A stretch of 64,000 bases of DNA, from assembly GCF_001625215.2 (NCBI RefSeq), contig NC_030383.2, forward strand, positions 51,456,380-51,520,379, written 5' to 3'. Position numbers and translations under genes: made by a program. This DNA is from Daucus carota subsp. sativus. Lineage: Eukaryota; Streptophyta; Magnoliopsida; Apiales; Apiaceae. Under the pieces are notes generated by a model. The model had not been told where the DNA came from. It was given only the letters and a program-made list of their open reading frames with translations, and did not search any database. Positions 33,601 through 48,500 of this stretch are shown one piece after another. The first letter of the stretch is position 1, and each line of letters begins with the position of its first letter.

Positions 33601-36600
33601 TTGTTAATCTTAGTATATTCGACATTCGATTTAACAATAGATAAATTCCGCTCAAATCTATTGATTAAATTGCGACCTAACATTCCTTTATCAATATACT
33701 TTAGCTCCAAAGATTTATATTAATCCAAATTAAATGTCTGATTTGTTGATTCATTAACATGACTTATATAATCTGTAGAGACAATAAGTAATACATAACT
33801 CATTTATCTAATTGAGGTTTGATCATGATAAATATGTATTGAAGCCTAATCTCTGATGAGAAAATTTTAAAGAATGTGAATTAATGCATGTAATATTTTA
33901 TTATTTACAAAACTATATAATAATAAAATGTACGAGTCTATAACTATCATCATACCATCATCATACAAAGATATAAACCATTCAGATTTATTTGTTCATC
34001 TTAGCGTATAGTTTCAAAATTTTATTACTTTCTCTGTCTCTATTTAGTTGTCCACTTTTGACCTTAAATGGTCAAATTAGCCATTTTTGAATTAAAAAAA
34101 AAGGACGCTTTTTTAATTATTTTAAGAAATCGAAAATTGCATTCTAAAATATATTGTTTCTACTTTATAATGATATAATTTTTTTAAGTAATTTTTAACT
34201 ATGCAATATATACAAAGTTTAGTCGAACTCTGGTCAATTTGACTGTTCAAAGTCAAAAGTGGACAATTGAAAAGAGACGGAGAGACTAATATGATATTAT
34301 GATGTTGAGTTTGACGTAGAATTTCACGTTAATGTTATTGATATATAATAAACTAAATTATTACAAAATAATGTCTAACACAAGTTTTTCATCCCATTTG
34401 AAAATTTAAATTTTGATGGTTTGAAAATTAAAATATTATTTTTATTAAATTTATTTGTTTAAATAATAACAAAACAAATTAATAAATAATTGATGCCCGT
34501 GCGCGGTGTGTGGGCAAAAAATACTAGAAATTTATAAATTTTTAATAATTATAGCTAAATTATGCTTTACGCAGACTAAGGTTTTGTTTGGGAGTGCTGT
34601 TACAAATTGCTGTGCTATCAGAAAAAATGCTGGTAAAAAAAGTGTTGTTTTAGAAATCAGATAAGTGTTTGATAATTTATTTATATGGGCTTATTTTGAG
34701 TTTATAATATAAAAGAATAATGTTTTGGTGAGTTTTGATAGTGAAATCTGAAACAGCTTCATGCAAGATCTGAAAATCAGCTTTTTTCAAAAACATAGGG
34801 AACCAAGCCGTTTTTGAGTTAAATGTTGCTGTTCTGAAAAGCTGTTTCTAGATTTATCAAACAGTTTTTCACCTGTTTTTCAACAAAAAGTTGATGCGAT
34901 AGCAACGCCAGACATTACCCAACAACGTAGAAACATAATCTCGTGGGTAATGAAGATATTTCTAAATGTTTAAAATATACTGAAATAGTTTTTATCATTA
35001 TATTTTAATATATTTTGAATAATATTTACCAACTAATATATGAAATGGCCTAAGTTTAGTGGAGACCCCAAATTATTAGAGACTTGGAGTCCTACATCTT
35101 GACCCTTTATTCTTTTATGATCTGATGGCTGATATACTTTCATTTTATAATTAAAATATTGGTTTATAATTATTTTGTTTGTTTGGCAGTTACAAGAGGA
35201 GCACCACTTTCTTGTATCTCGATAAATCGTCCACCTGTTCTGTTAAATGTTGTCCTCTGTATTTTCAATTATTGTCACGAAATGGTAGTTTAAGAAGAAC
35301 ATTTTAATTGTTCTGCAAATGTAATAATCAAGATATGCACGGTGCTTGCATCAAATGGCTAGTAGGAGAGAAAATGATTGAATTCCATGACATGAATCAC
35401 AATGTTAATTCTGTGTCCACAATAGATCTATAAGATTGGCACTTAAAAAGTGCAGAATTGTGTCTAATGCCAGTTGCCTAATCTTGACAAAGTGCAGTAC
35501 ACAATTCAGTCAATTAACCGAGTTAAAAAGTGTGAGGGATGTCGGAACAGTGCTCAAGACGTCGTTCTGAAAACTGTATTTGATTCCGGTTGTTTAGCAA
35601 ATTGGTGGCAGTTGTTCATCAATTCTGTGTTTGTTTTTCAGAAATTTGAAACTAATTACGAGGAGAAAGTCTAGGGGAACTGTTGGTTATGATCTTGTAC
35701 ACTACAACCCTGTACTTTGAAGATATCTAGTAGTTTTTTAATTAAAAACAAATGCCACGTGTCTTGTAGATCCACCGTTTAGTCTAATCTAATCTAATGG
35801 TGTTAAACTTGGTCTTCAAATACTCCAAAGAAATAAGTTTCCAAGGAACCTAACTCTATGAAATTAATTCTAAATCAAACATCATCAAATATTTAAATGT
35901 AAATTAAAATTTTATTTGAAATCTAAAATTTTAAAATAATTTAAAAACGTATTAAATACCCAAAATTTTAATATATTTTTTAAAATTCAAAATAATAGAA
36001 AAGAACGAAGAATATCCTAGAAAATTTCGATTGAACAGAAACGCGGTAGTTTAGGATAAACAGCTCCGGCGAAAACGAGCCCATCCTTTCCATCACACCT
36101 GCCGGATTCATATGCTGCAGATTTGATACAATGGCGCAGGCATTGAATGGGAAACGCAAGGCCTGGAACGATCTGGAATTGGATCCGGACTCCTATTCTC
36201 TCCAGAAATTTAAACTCTACGAAACTCGAGCGGTAACTTTTCTTCTCTCTCTCAAAATCTTTGTTTCATTTCGCTTAGCTTAATTATTATATTATTGTAT
36301 CTTGTAGAGATTTTATTTGATTGGGAGTGATCGTAATAAGAGATCCTTCAGAGTGTTGAAAATTGATCGACTGGAAACATCGGATTTGAATATAAGTGAA
36401 GATCCAGTGGTTTATTCGTCTCAGGAGGTTAAAAGTTTGTTAAAACGGATTGATGAGGGCAATCGTGCCACCGGTGGTTTGAGTGTTGTTGCCAAAGCTT
36501 ATGGCATTGCTGGTAACATGTATTATGTGTTTTAGTGAATCAGTAATTACGAGTCTGTAGAATTAGGTGGGTATGCGTACCTTCACAATTGCTCGAATAC

Positions 36601-39471
36601 AAACCACTAAAATAAAAACTAAAATATAAATCGAGAAAAACCATCAAATGATATCACACCCGTTCTAAAATATAAAGTCTTGTTGGCTTGTGCTTTATTA
36701 AGGATTTTCTAAATGTGATACAGACACTGTGTATCAATACTAATTTCTTATGAAGAATATTTTTTGTTTGTGTAGGTTGTATCAAATTTTTGGAATCATA
36801 TTATCTTATATTGGTAACTAAGCGCAGGCAAATCGGATGCATATGTGGTCATGAAGTTTACAGTATAGAAGAAAGCCAAATAATTACTATCCCCCATGTT
36901 TCAGTACAAACTGATGTTGCTCATTCTAAAACTGAGTTGAGGTAATCCATAACTCTAACTTCTTTTTATGCATGCACCTGATAGATTATTGTCATAAGTG
37001 TAGCAAGATACTTATGTTGTTAGACAAGAGAATGTTTTTTTTGAGGGAAGTTGCTTACAAACGCGACTATTAATTCTTTGCTAGTGGAAACTATAGACAA
37101 TACATATTAAAAAAAGGTCTCATGAATAACTTGCTAACTTCCACAATCATGTACATGACGATGAGCTTTCAGCCAATCCTATTGCAGAGGATTATTGAAA
37201 GTTTTCTCAGTAAGAAATATAGTGCATGATGCTTTATCTAATAGTTAAGTGACTGCTTATAAGGTAAGTGGGCTATTTCCACATAGTTGAAATTGGTGCG
37301 GTCAACTCCTTATTTATAGATATGCTAACAGCCTAACATGCATTAGATCCGGAATTTTGCTTCCGTATGGAACTTAGCTAAAAGCGAGCAAGCCAGCAGT
37401 TACATAAACAGATACAATGCCAATATCACAATTTATTATCATTTGTTTCAACTTAATTCATATACAACCCTTTGATGAATTTTCTCAGTTCACTTTATTA
37501 GTGTTGGTTACACTTTATCAATTAAACTATATACTCCCTCTGTCCCAGCCAATTCTTTATGTTTGGTTTGGGCACAGGTTAACAAATATGTATAAAGTAG
37601 TGGAAAAGAGAAAGAAAAGTAGATGAAGTGGTGGGACCCATTAATTTTTAATGTATAAAAGAGAGATAGTGGAGTAAAAGTAGTGTGAAAAAGAAGTAAA
37701 AGTAGTGTGAAAAGGAAGAAAAAATTGGGAAGTGGTGGGACCCATTGAATATTTTTGGTAAGTTTTGGAATGTAAAGAATTGGATGGGACATCCCAAAGA
37801 GGAAACTGTAAAGAATCTGGTGGGACGAAGGGAGTACCCAATAATTTTTTTATAGATAACAAACTATTATTGGTTGTATCAAAGCTCAGACTCTTCAATA
37901 TAGGAGTCGTAAGCGTTTGTGTGCCCGACTTAGGGACTCAGTTGAGTACGTTCGACTCCCAATGTGGCATACCGACACGGCCATCGACTCGCCTTCAACA
38001 AAGGGGTGACATGGCCATGGACACGGCCCACCTTTAGAAAGCCACAATAACTTGTTTTTAAGGCTCAATATTTTTTTTAAATGCCTCTCTCACGTGCATC
38101 TATTTTCAACTTGATTTTTCCTGTCAATTGGCGAACTTTTGTTGAATTCTGACTTCACTGTATTTTTCTTCATTCCCAAATGTCAATTTGCATATCATAT
38201 GTGGTATATTTCGATGTGATTTAGAATTTTTTTTATTTTAAGACGGTTTGTAATGAAAGAGGACCCTATACATACATACATACATATTACATACATACAT
38301 ACATACATATGTAATAAATACATAAATACATATGTGTGTGTGTGTATATGTGTGTGTAAATACATACATATATATAGGCTCATGATCAAATACAAACCAG
38401 TCTTAAAATAAAAACTAAAAACCACTACTGAAACTCCTTAAATTACTAAAGGCACTCACCTACATTTATAACCCAGTATAGCAAAACCCCACCCAGATTT
38501 GCCCCAGGTCTTTTCCCTCCTTCCACGCCTGCAGTCACAGCCATGCCAACACTACCACCCACCTCACCGCCCTGATTTCACCATCATCTTCACCAACTCT
38601 GTCCCTCCCTGTCCCCGTCATCACTATTCTCGCCGTCTCTCCACCATCACAACCTTCGTCCGCTCTCCGCCATCACCACCTCCGTCCTTTCCCTTCCGCT
38701 TCACTGATCTTTTTCGACTATCTCTCGCTCTCTCCATCTCGTGAACGACTACTGTCAAAAAACAAAAAATCTCGTGAACGACTAGACTCTGTCATGGATT
38801 ATAACATTGTTAAAGCTTTGATATACCTGTTGATATATTTACAGAAATCGATGATTTCTGTTGTACAAGTTAGTGATATCCGCTTCAGAAATTAGTGATA
38901 TTCTCTTTAGAATTTAGTGATTTGTGTTGCAAACTTGGTGAAATTTCCAGGAATTGGTGAAAATCGGTGGATCTGTTCTTGTACTCGATTCTGGTGCCGG
39001 TGGCGGTGGTGGAGATAGTAGAGGTGGGGGTGGAGATGAAGGTGCTGGACATAGAAGGAGCTAATGGAGCAACAATTTCAGCAAGAGTGTTCGGCATATC
39101 TGATATATAAACAAAATCGAGCAATGCTTTTAAATTGGCAGTAAAGCAACGGAGAGGATAAAGATGAAGACGACGAAGGTGGAGGAGGTGACGCAGTTGG
39201 AGTGGTGCAGGAGGAGAAGGTGGAGGGGATAGTGGAGGTGGAGTGGATGTTGGTGGTGGAGGCGGATTGGAAGGACGGCGGACGTGGAGGAGGCGCACTG
39301 GAGGGACGACAAACGTAGAGAAGGTGGCAGGGAGCTGCGGACTGGAGTTGACGGAAGTGGAGGCTGAGCTTGAGATGATGGAGATTTAGTGATTTCGTGT
39401 TTAGATTTCAGTGATATTGCAGCTGGGTTTTTAGTTTGTAGAATAAGGAGGTTTGTAGTTGAATAAGACTT

Positions 39472-39522
<51 letters not shown>

Positions 39523-42500
39523 TTATAAACAAAAAATCACATCCACAATCTCTATTTACGAGTACGGGAACCACTCTTTTATCCTTCATTAATCACTATT
39601 TTATAGAGTAAAATCAACAATTTTATTGTTCATAACTGAAAAAATCTATTCTGGATTCTGTTATAGATTCTATAATGTTTCATATTAATAATTTGGATGA
39701 GCTTATATGTTAGATTTCATATATCAAGTTTAATTGGCGGTTAACTATGCAATTACAATCTTTTGAAATCAGTTTTTATGAAAAACGAAGTATTATTATA
39801 GTGTTCTTTGTTGCTATTTTCCTAAAGTGTTCTTTCTAGGGTGCAACCCTATATGTGTGTGTGTGTGTCGAAGCCGAATGAGTGTTGTCAAATGCGCATA
39901 ATTATCTAAATACATATATACTTTTTAATATATTTGTTGTGATATTTACAATAGAATAGTACAAAATATTTTTTATGCATAAGAAAGAGTCTTCAACATA
40001 AAAGAAATATGACATAAAAGTATCAAACTATCGGTTGATGTATTTATTTATTCTATGAGGGCAGAACTTAAAGCACATCAAAAGTAGTATTTACAGTTGA
40101 TAAATTAGCAGTTACAAAGACATTTAGGGTATTTTAAGTTAAGGGTGTTCTAGTGTTGCTATACATAGTGCAAGTTTTTTTGCACTTTTTACTGCAAGTT
40201 TTGCGCTTTACTGCGAGTAAGCGCAAGTCCGGCGTGATTTTATGCCAATTCGGTTATTGCGCTAAATTGCTCCTTGCAGACCTTCGCCTACTCACGAAGC
40301 ACAATTATAACAACACTGAGTCGAATTGGTTGAAGAGGCCATACTAGCAGTGTTCAGTATTGTCAATACATGTCAGAAGTCAGATAGTAAGAACTGAAGC
40401 AGTTTGAATATGCAATCTTCATTCAGTTACATAATACGGATGTAGACATGCAGAGGGAGAATCAGTATATTTCTGAAGGATTCATGTAATTTAAATAGAT
40501 CCTGGAAATACATCAAGATAGAGAAGAAAATTTCCTACGATAGGACCAGTCTTGGTTCATGAATTTTATATAAATTTGGCATTCATATAAATAAAATTTT
40601 GAGGCACCTGGGTAAACTCATAATGCCGAAGATAATGGTTGAATCTGTTTCAGCAGTTTCCTATCCAACATTTTCACGTTTTCTCCTATTCAATGTCGTG
40701 GCAGATGCTCATTTGTGGAACAACTTTGTTGGCTTGCAGTTATATTCTTTTCCCTATGCTGGTTCACCCCACACGTGCACACACAGTCACAAAGACATGC
40801 TCCCTTCCAGAAAGCAATATATTTTCTCACTAAAACCTTCTGATTCATGGTAATGTTAACTGAAATTTTGGTTTACTCTTGTTTATAACTGTATGTTTGC
40901 AGGTACAAGAAACTCCTATCCAGTGTAGACTTAACTAAAGATTTCTTCTATAGTTACACATACCCTATAATGCAAAGTTTGCAGAAGAATGTGATATCAA
41001 TAGCAGATGAAAGGATGCCATACGAGAATATATTTGTGTGGAATGCCTTCTTAACTGAATCAATTCGATCAAGATGCAATAACACAATCTGGACAATTGC
41101 ATTGGTCCATGGGAATTTTAAGCAGGTATTAAAATGTCAGTTCTTGTTTTTGGTTTGTTACTCCTTTATGTATATTCCTGTTATATATTTTTTGGAAGCT
41201 ATTTGTTATGCATTACCCCTTTGAACTAGATTTTAGTCTTGCATATTTGAAACTAAACTATTTATTATATCTTTGTAAAACTGTTATTCCTATTTTCGAC
41301 GCTATTTTCTTGACCAATGTACCAATAGTGTTTCATATGGACAGAAGGTGTATAATTTTTATATTATTTTACAATGTCAAGGTACCATATAGAAGAATCC
41401 ATGAAACACAATAATTAGTTAAGGCAGGATGAGCTATCACATGTTTGTTTAAATGACGATGCAGTTACTGGTAGCAGGATCAGCCCATAAGCATGTGCTG
41501 TTGTAGGGTTGGGGCGCTGTGACTATTTGATTTCTTCGTACCTATGTCACACAAGATGACACTTGGCATCACACTTATTAAGTGACAGTGACAGATTGTT
41601 TGACTGATAATTAGATACTTTGACGAACCATAAAACCACTTGTGAGATGAACTTGGGATACGAATTGAAAATGAGGGGATAAAGGATAAGGAGAAATAAG
41701 TACACTAGGAGAATAAGACGTCGCCTGTTACTCATGTGAAGAAGTGTATTAGTTACATAATTCCAGTAGTATAGGTTTACGTAATAAAATCCATCAATAT
41801 ATAGAAAACTCCTTTTGAAATTCATTCTTTATTTCTTCTATGACATCTTATACACTATAATACTATATGTTAGGAACTGCAGGTTCCTGACTGAGCTTTC
41901 TGAATGCTTTTGTAGTTTTTTATAGGTTAAAGTGCAGAAATAGAGTATAACAGATAGATATGGAAGAGAACAGGTAGAAATTAAGGAGAGTAGGGCAGAA
42001 TGTAAGTGGGAAATAGAGTAAGAATAGAGTTGTAGAGAGATGCAGAGATATATTGTTGAAGAAGATATAAGTTTCTAGCGAGAGGTAGACGAGACATATA
42101 CCCTTAGTATATCTATTACCCAACACCAATGCTAATCTGGTCCGAACACTAGACTAGTTGTATAAAAAGTTATGTCGCGGCCGCTCGGTCCTGTATCGCT
42201 GTCCAATATAAGGATTAAATCCTAGTGTGACCAATATCCGAAATATAGGATCTGACACTCGATCCGTGTTGTGCCTGATACTCCTACCTGTAGATGCTTT
42301 AGATACACACTAGATCAACACATGTTTGTTGTTTGCCTGAACTTGTTAGAGCATTCCACCATCCCATGGGCATACATCTTTGCATAAGAATTGTCAAATG
42401 GGCTTTTAGAAGCATAATTCAAATAATTTTAACTGCCAGAAATTATCAGGCATTCTACACTATAATGCATTATATATTTGCGGAAATGTAAATAGTCCAG

Positions 42501-45500
42501 GATGGGGTCTAGCATAGAGACTTTATTTGATACTTTGTTTCATGACAAATGCAGATTAGGCTGTCAGTCTTTGGAAGAGACTTTAGTGTTACACTGATTT
42601 CAAGGCGCTCACGGCATTTTGCTGGGACACGGTATGCTTTACTACTAAGTATTTTAACCTTTAGTCCTTGAGTTGATTCTGAATTTTAATTTTAGTTTAT
42701 TTCTTCATTAACCTGATAAGATCTGCATCAAAGTGAAAGATTACAGAGGTAGGATTGGAAGTTTCAGGCTTATAAATGATGTCAGAGTTATATCTTTGTT
42801 AGTTTGTTACTTGTAAATTGTTCTGGCAGAGTTCCTGGCACTTTGACTAATATGTTACTCTAGCTTATTGCATTTAATCAAGAATATGTAGTAATTTTGA
42901 ACTTCATATCGCTCACCTTTACCTTCCGAATATTAGAACTAGCACTAACTAAGTAACTGCAATTTAATATATTCTCTCCTGTAACTCTAGATTATTCTAG
43001 TGTAATAACTGGTAGACAGTTTGCTACATCTATTTTCTTTGGGGGATGCAGTTTTCTGAAAAGAGGAGTAAACGATAGGGGTAGGGTTGCAAATGATGTT
43101 GAAACAGAACAAATTATTCTTGATGAAGAAGTAGGTTCATGCAAAGGAAGAATGAGTTCTGTTGTTCAGATGAGGGGCTCAATTCCACTTTTCTGGTCAC
43201 AAGAAGCGTCGAGATTTAGTCCCAAGCCTGACATAATTTGTAAGAAACTTTCTATGTTCTGAGTTTACTTTTTCCGGGTAGTTTCATATCTGAGTTTAGC
43301 TAAAAATTTTGCTATTTCTTTGAGTAGACGTTTGACATGCCTGTTTTTTTCAAACTTCAGTACAAAGGTATGACCCCACATATGAGTCAACAAAGTTGCA
43401 TTTTGAGGACATGGCAGAGCGATATGGCAACCCAATAATAGTTCTTAACCTTATTAAGGTTTGTTATTGCATTCAATCTTTATAAACTGCTGTCTATTCT
43501 ATATATAAACATCCTATACAGTATAAGTGCCACTAGTGTTTTCTTGTTAACTAATGATTTTTAAGTTCTTTAAAGAAAATGATCTTTTTCGAAGTTATCA
43601 TCTTTAAGCTGGTAATTTCGAAATTTCTATTTGAAGTCATTATTAGGTTTAAGCTGTTTTTCTTTTGGCACATTGTAGCAAGTTTGTTTTAAGTCGCACC
43701 AATTATTCACATAAAGACTTCTCGTGTTATTTGAGTTATTAGAAATCTAGGTAGAACCCATAAGTTTATACCTAGAAGTTCAGTTTTTTCCCTGTATTTC
43801 TCTTATAGGATTGTCAACTTTGTTCTAGGAAATCATGGTCTTAGGATATCATTCTTATCCTACTCATTTATATAGTCGTCGTTGGGAGACAGTTGTGAAC
43901 TGTTGGGTATATCTGAATTAATTTCATTGGTCAACTATAAGAATTTGATACTCAGTTATTGTGTGTGTTTGCGATGTTCCTCTCTGTATCATGTGTGTGG
44001 GTGTGGCTTAAAGAATTTATTCCTCTCTATATCATGTGTGTGGGTTGATGTGGGACAATGATGGGAAAGGTGTTAAAAACAAGGGAATGATGTCCTATTT
44101 CCACAGAATCGGCAACATAAATAACACAGCAAATTCATTTTGAACTACTCTTCAATTTATATAATTCAACTCTAAGAAGAACTGAAACTGCAATATTCTG
44201 ATAGAGATTTATAAAATTTTGGAAAAGAAGTACAATAAAATTTTATTATCTTCATTCATATGATAATAACTACTATTAATATTATTAATACTAGGAAGGA
44301 AATAAATTCTGATTGGTAACTAACTAACTATTAATTGTTGTCTACTTTCATGTAAAGTAAGGGAAACAATTATTAATTTTAATATACTTTGACAATTATG
44401 GTTACAAAAAATTGTTTACAATTAAACACACAATACTTGATCAATTATTTCTTAATTCCGTGCTCCGTATCACGGCTCTTGATTAAAAATTATGCTTCAT
44501 GTTCTCGTAATACCATTTGCTGTGCTGACAAGTAGCTGTGCAAACCAAAAAAACTTTTCATACATAAAGATGCATGGCAACTCATATTGGACCTAATATG
44601 ATATAATTCAATATGATATAATTTTTTGCTCATCAGATTGCCATAAACTGCACAACAAATCCGAGTTCATAAAAAATCACCACAGGAAAGTGGTCTCTAT
44701 TAAATTGTTTTTGTGCTCATCAGATTGCCATACACGGCACAACAAATCCGAGTTTATAAAGATTCACCACAGGAAAGTGGTTCTCTATTAAATTAGATTT
44801 AATTGGTTTTTGATACTCCAGACCACAGAACCCATCAATATACTACCACAAAATCCGTGTCATTTGAGCTATGCTGCTGTTAACAGCCTTGTCTATTTCA
44901 ACCTTTCTACCTAATAGAGCTGTTTTACTGGCCTCAACATTGTTCAGCTCTGTGTGTTACCAAGTCTTCGTACTTTCTTTTTACGCTCCATTTGATCAGT
45001 AAGTTCCTAAAGAATGTGTAAATCAAAGCAACCACGTTGCAAATATGTTGGCCATGTCCAAGGAAAAGATGTTGTAGATTTAAGATCGAGTGTTTCTTTG
45101 ATAATATAGTTAGGTATTCGACATGTCATTATTATTTCTAGTAATCAAGTTTATCTTTGGTCTGTAGTAATATATATATAGCTTTAAATTGGTAACCTCC
45201 TAATGCCATTTTGTATAGCTAAACTGTGTTTGTATGCTTTAAGGCGTACATTTCTAGATGCACAATTCTCATTGCACCATAAGTGTGTGTAAAATTTCAT
45301 GATTCTGATCTATATAAACCATCTAGCTCTAACATTTTCTATTATGCATTCATATTAGTATGAATTCATAAAGACGTATATTCTAAATATAAACATTATG
45401 TCGAATAAGTATAGTGGAACTATCTCTGTAAAAAAAAAGGTATATAGGGAACCATCTTGAGGTTTTTTGTGCTATGCAACCCTCTTGTAAGCTACTAGTA

Positions 45501-48500
45501 ATAGGTCTATTGAGGGAAGCAACTATTAGTACATGAAATAACATAAACGGTTTGTTTTTCAGTTACATTCTTTTAGCTGTCTATAAGTCTACAAGGTTAT
45601 AATTCCGAATTTAATAATGTATATTGCTAAATATGCATGTATTTTTGCAATCTCTGATATCTATCTAGTCCTAATTTAATGTGCGTCAATTGTAATGTAC
45701 AGGCTTAATAACTGTATTGTTCATTAGATGGTTCTGTTGCTGATTCATATAATTTTGTAGACTGTTGAAAAAAGACCCCGAGAAATGATGCTAAGGCGTG
45801 AGTTTACTAGTGCAGTTGGATATCTAAATCAGATACTTCCAGAAGAAAAGCAGCTGAAATTTATTCATTGGGACTTTCACAAGTTTGCGAAGAGGTATTA
45901 CCATATTACCCCATGGTGCTGTGCTGTGCTATGCAGTAAAATATTTTCGTTTGCGCTAACCACTAACTACATCTGCCATTTTCAAGCAAGTCTGCCAATG
46001 TCTTGGCAGTTTTAGGTGGTGTGGCAAGTGAAGCACTAGACATGACTGGGTTCTACTATAGTGGAAAGCCTTTAGTTGTGAAAACAAAAGCCAGCCAGAT
46101 AAGTCGTACCAGTATGTCAAGGTATCATGCTTTTCCGAATTGTTCCTTGAGTTTGTTGAGCTCTTATATACATACAGCTTGTATTATGAAATTCTTTAAT
46201 AAATGCATGTGCTACTTGTCAGTTTAACAGGAATATAGCTAACCTTATGCATTTTAGGATTCGAAATGAACATAGATTAATGGGAAATATGGAGGCAAGG
46301 AGTTGGCTGATTTTAATGCTTATTAGTAAATTTATGTTTGTACCTGTGTTTGGCACTCAACATATGGACAGTCGACACTGACTTAACGTTTAGGCTAAAA
46401 ACATGCAAAATTTTCAAAATGTTGGTCAATTCCGAGTCTCCGACACTTGGACACATATCTATGTTGGGCACTTCCATTATAGTCCGGGTAACATATAAAT
46501 TGATACCTGCTAGAACCTAGACTATTTTATGTTTCTCCTAACATATAGGTCCGACTTCTAGTTATCCCAGAGATCAAATACTTCTCCTGCTGTTATAATA
46601 CAGTGCCTCCTATGTTATTCGGACTCAACTAGAAGTGTCCGACATGGATACATGTCCATGTGTCAAACTCGGTATTATTCTGAAAAATTTATATGTTATT
46701 GGCCTAAAATAAGTGTCCATATCCGAGAGGTGAGTGTCTGACATAGGCGTTTCAAGGCAAAATGAAGAGTCCGAGTAACATAGACTGCCTCGTGCAGCAA
46801 CGACTGGTTAGATATCCGTTTGTTTCCATTTTTATACCCTGATAAGTTATTAATTAATAGAGTAATTTAGTCCTTAATATATATGTCCATATCCTGCTGT
46901 ATAAATGTTATATCTAGATATATCTTAAGGCTGATCTTGGGGCTGTAATTAGGGAGTTTATCATGGATGTAATTGTGGGATTTCTAGCTGTTAGAATCTG
47001 TATGTAGGCTGTGTTGTACACTATAAATACGAGGGTCCTGGTGGATCAATAGAACACTGAGAATTCTGCATTCTTCATCTCTCAATCTCTCTGTCTGATA
47101 TTTATATAATTGATAGTCGGGGACTACAGGTTATGTGATCAGTTCTGATATATCTACAACTAAAGCTGAAGCTATATGGTGTAAGTCAAGATTACAAGGT
47201 CTGCGAGAACTTTGTATTGAGACTAATGCTAATCTCCTTTTATAGTAGTTTTCCATAACAATGAAATTGGTCATATAGGAAAACAATGATGGAAATCAAT
47301 TATGCTTTATACATGTACTAAAAGAATTTCAGAGACCAACCACATTAGTTTTTTGTTTCCCCAGATTCTAGGCGGCAAGTGTAGTGCCACTACTTAATGG
47401 GAATTCAAGAATAGCAATTAGATAGAACTATATATACCTGATTGAAACTGTTTCTACAAGCCTAGTAGCTTCAAATTATTGTGTTGAATAATGGTATGTA
47501 TTAGCATCTGTTGAAAGTTCTAGCTGTCATTATTGTGTTGCAGGGATGCTTCTCTTAGAGATCTACGAGCTAATTCGGGAGATCTTGCAAGAATTGGTAG
47601 TAATATTGATACTAATTTAGCATTAATGCAAGACAGAGAGTATGGGGGACCTCGACATCCTGCAAATCATAACTGTGGTAATGCGGCACCAAGGTTTCAG
47701 AATGGAGTTCTGCGCACTAATTGTATCGATTGCTTGGATCGTACAAATGTTGCCCAATATGCTTATGGTTTAGCAGCTTTAGGACGCCAACTCCATGCTA
47801 TGGGTTTGACGGATGAACCTAAAGTGGATGCTGATAGCAGCATGGCTCAGGCTTTGATGGATATGTACCAGAGCATGGGTGATGCTCTAGCCCACCAGTA
47901 TGGTGGTTCAGCAGCCCATAATACTGTATGTTCCCCAGAAAACTTCGTGATTATTCATTTTCAGTAGTACCAGATTGATAACCTTTGTTCCCCTGACTCT
48001 TCATTTTGCCTCCAATACCCGTCACTCGACACTCAGACAGTTATTTTAGGCCAAAACATATATGTTATTTAAAAAAATTGCTGAGTCTGACACTTGGATA
48101 CATATCCATGTTGGAAACTTCCAGCCGAGTCTGGGTAACAAAGTTGATAACGTCTTCATCTTATAAGTCTTGAATATTTATATTTTATCGAACACAATGA
48201 TTTGAAATGTGTAACAGGTCATTTTTTTCTTTCATATGATCAAGAGATTATTCATATACCCTGGGAATTATCTTCTTAATTATGTTATGATTTGCAGGTG
48301 TTTACTGAGAGGCAGGGAAAGTGGAAAGCAACGACGCAGTCTAGGGAATTCATAAAATCTATCAAACGATATTACAGCAATGCTTATACTGATGGCGAGA
48401 AACAAGATGCTATAAATCTGTAATTGTCTGCTTTGTTACATCCTCTAGAAATTTCATATACTCTAAATTTGCTGCACTTATTTCTTGAAATAAATATTTT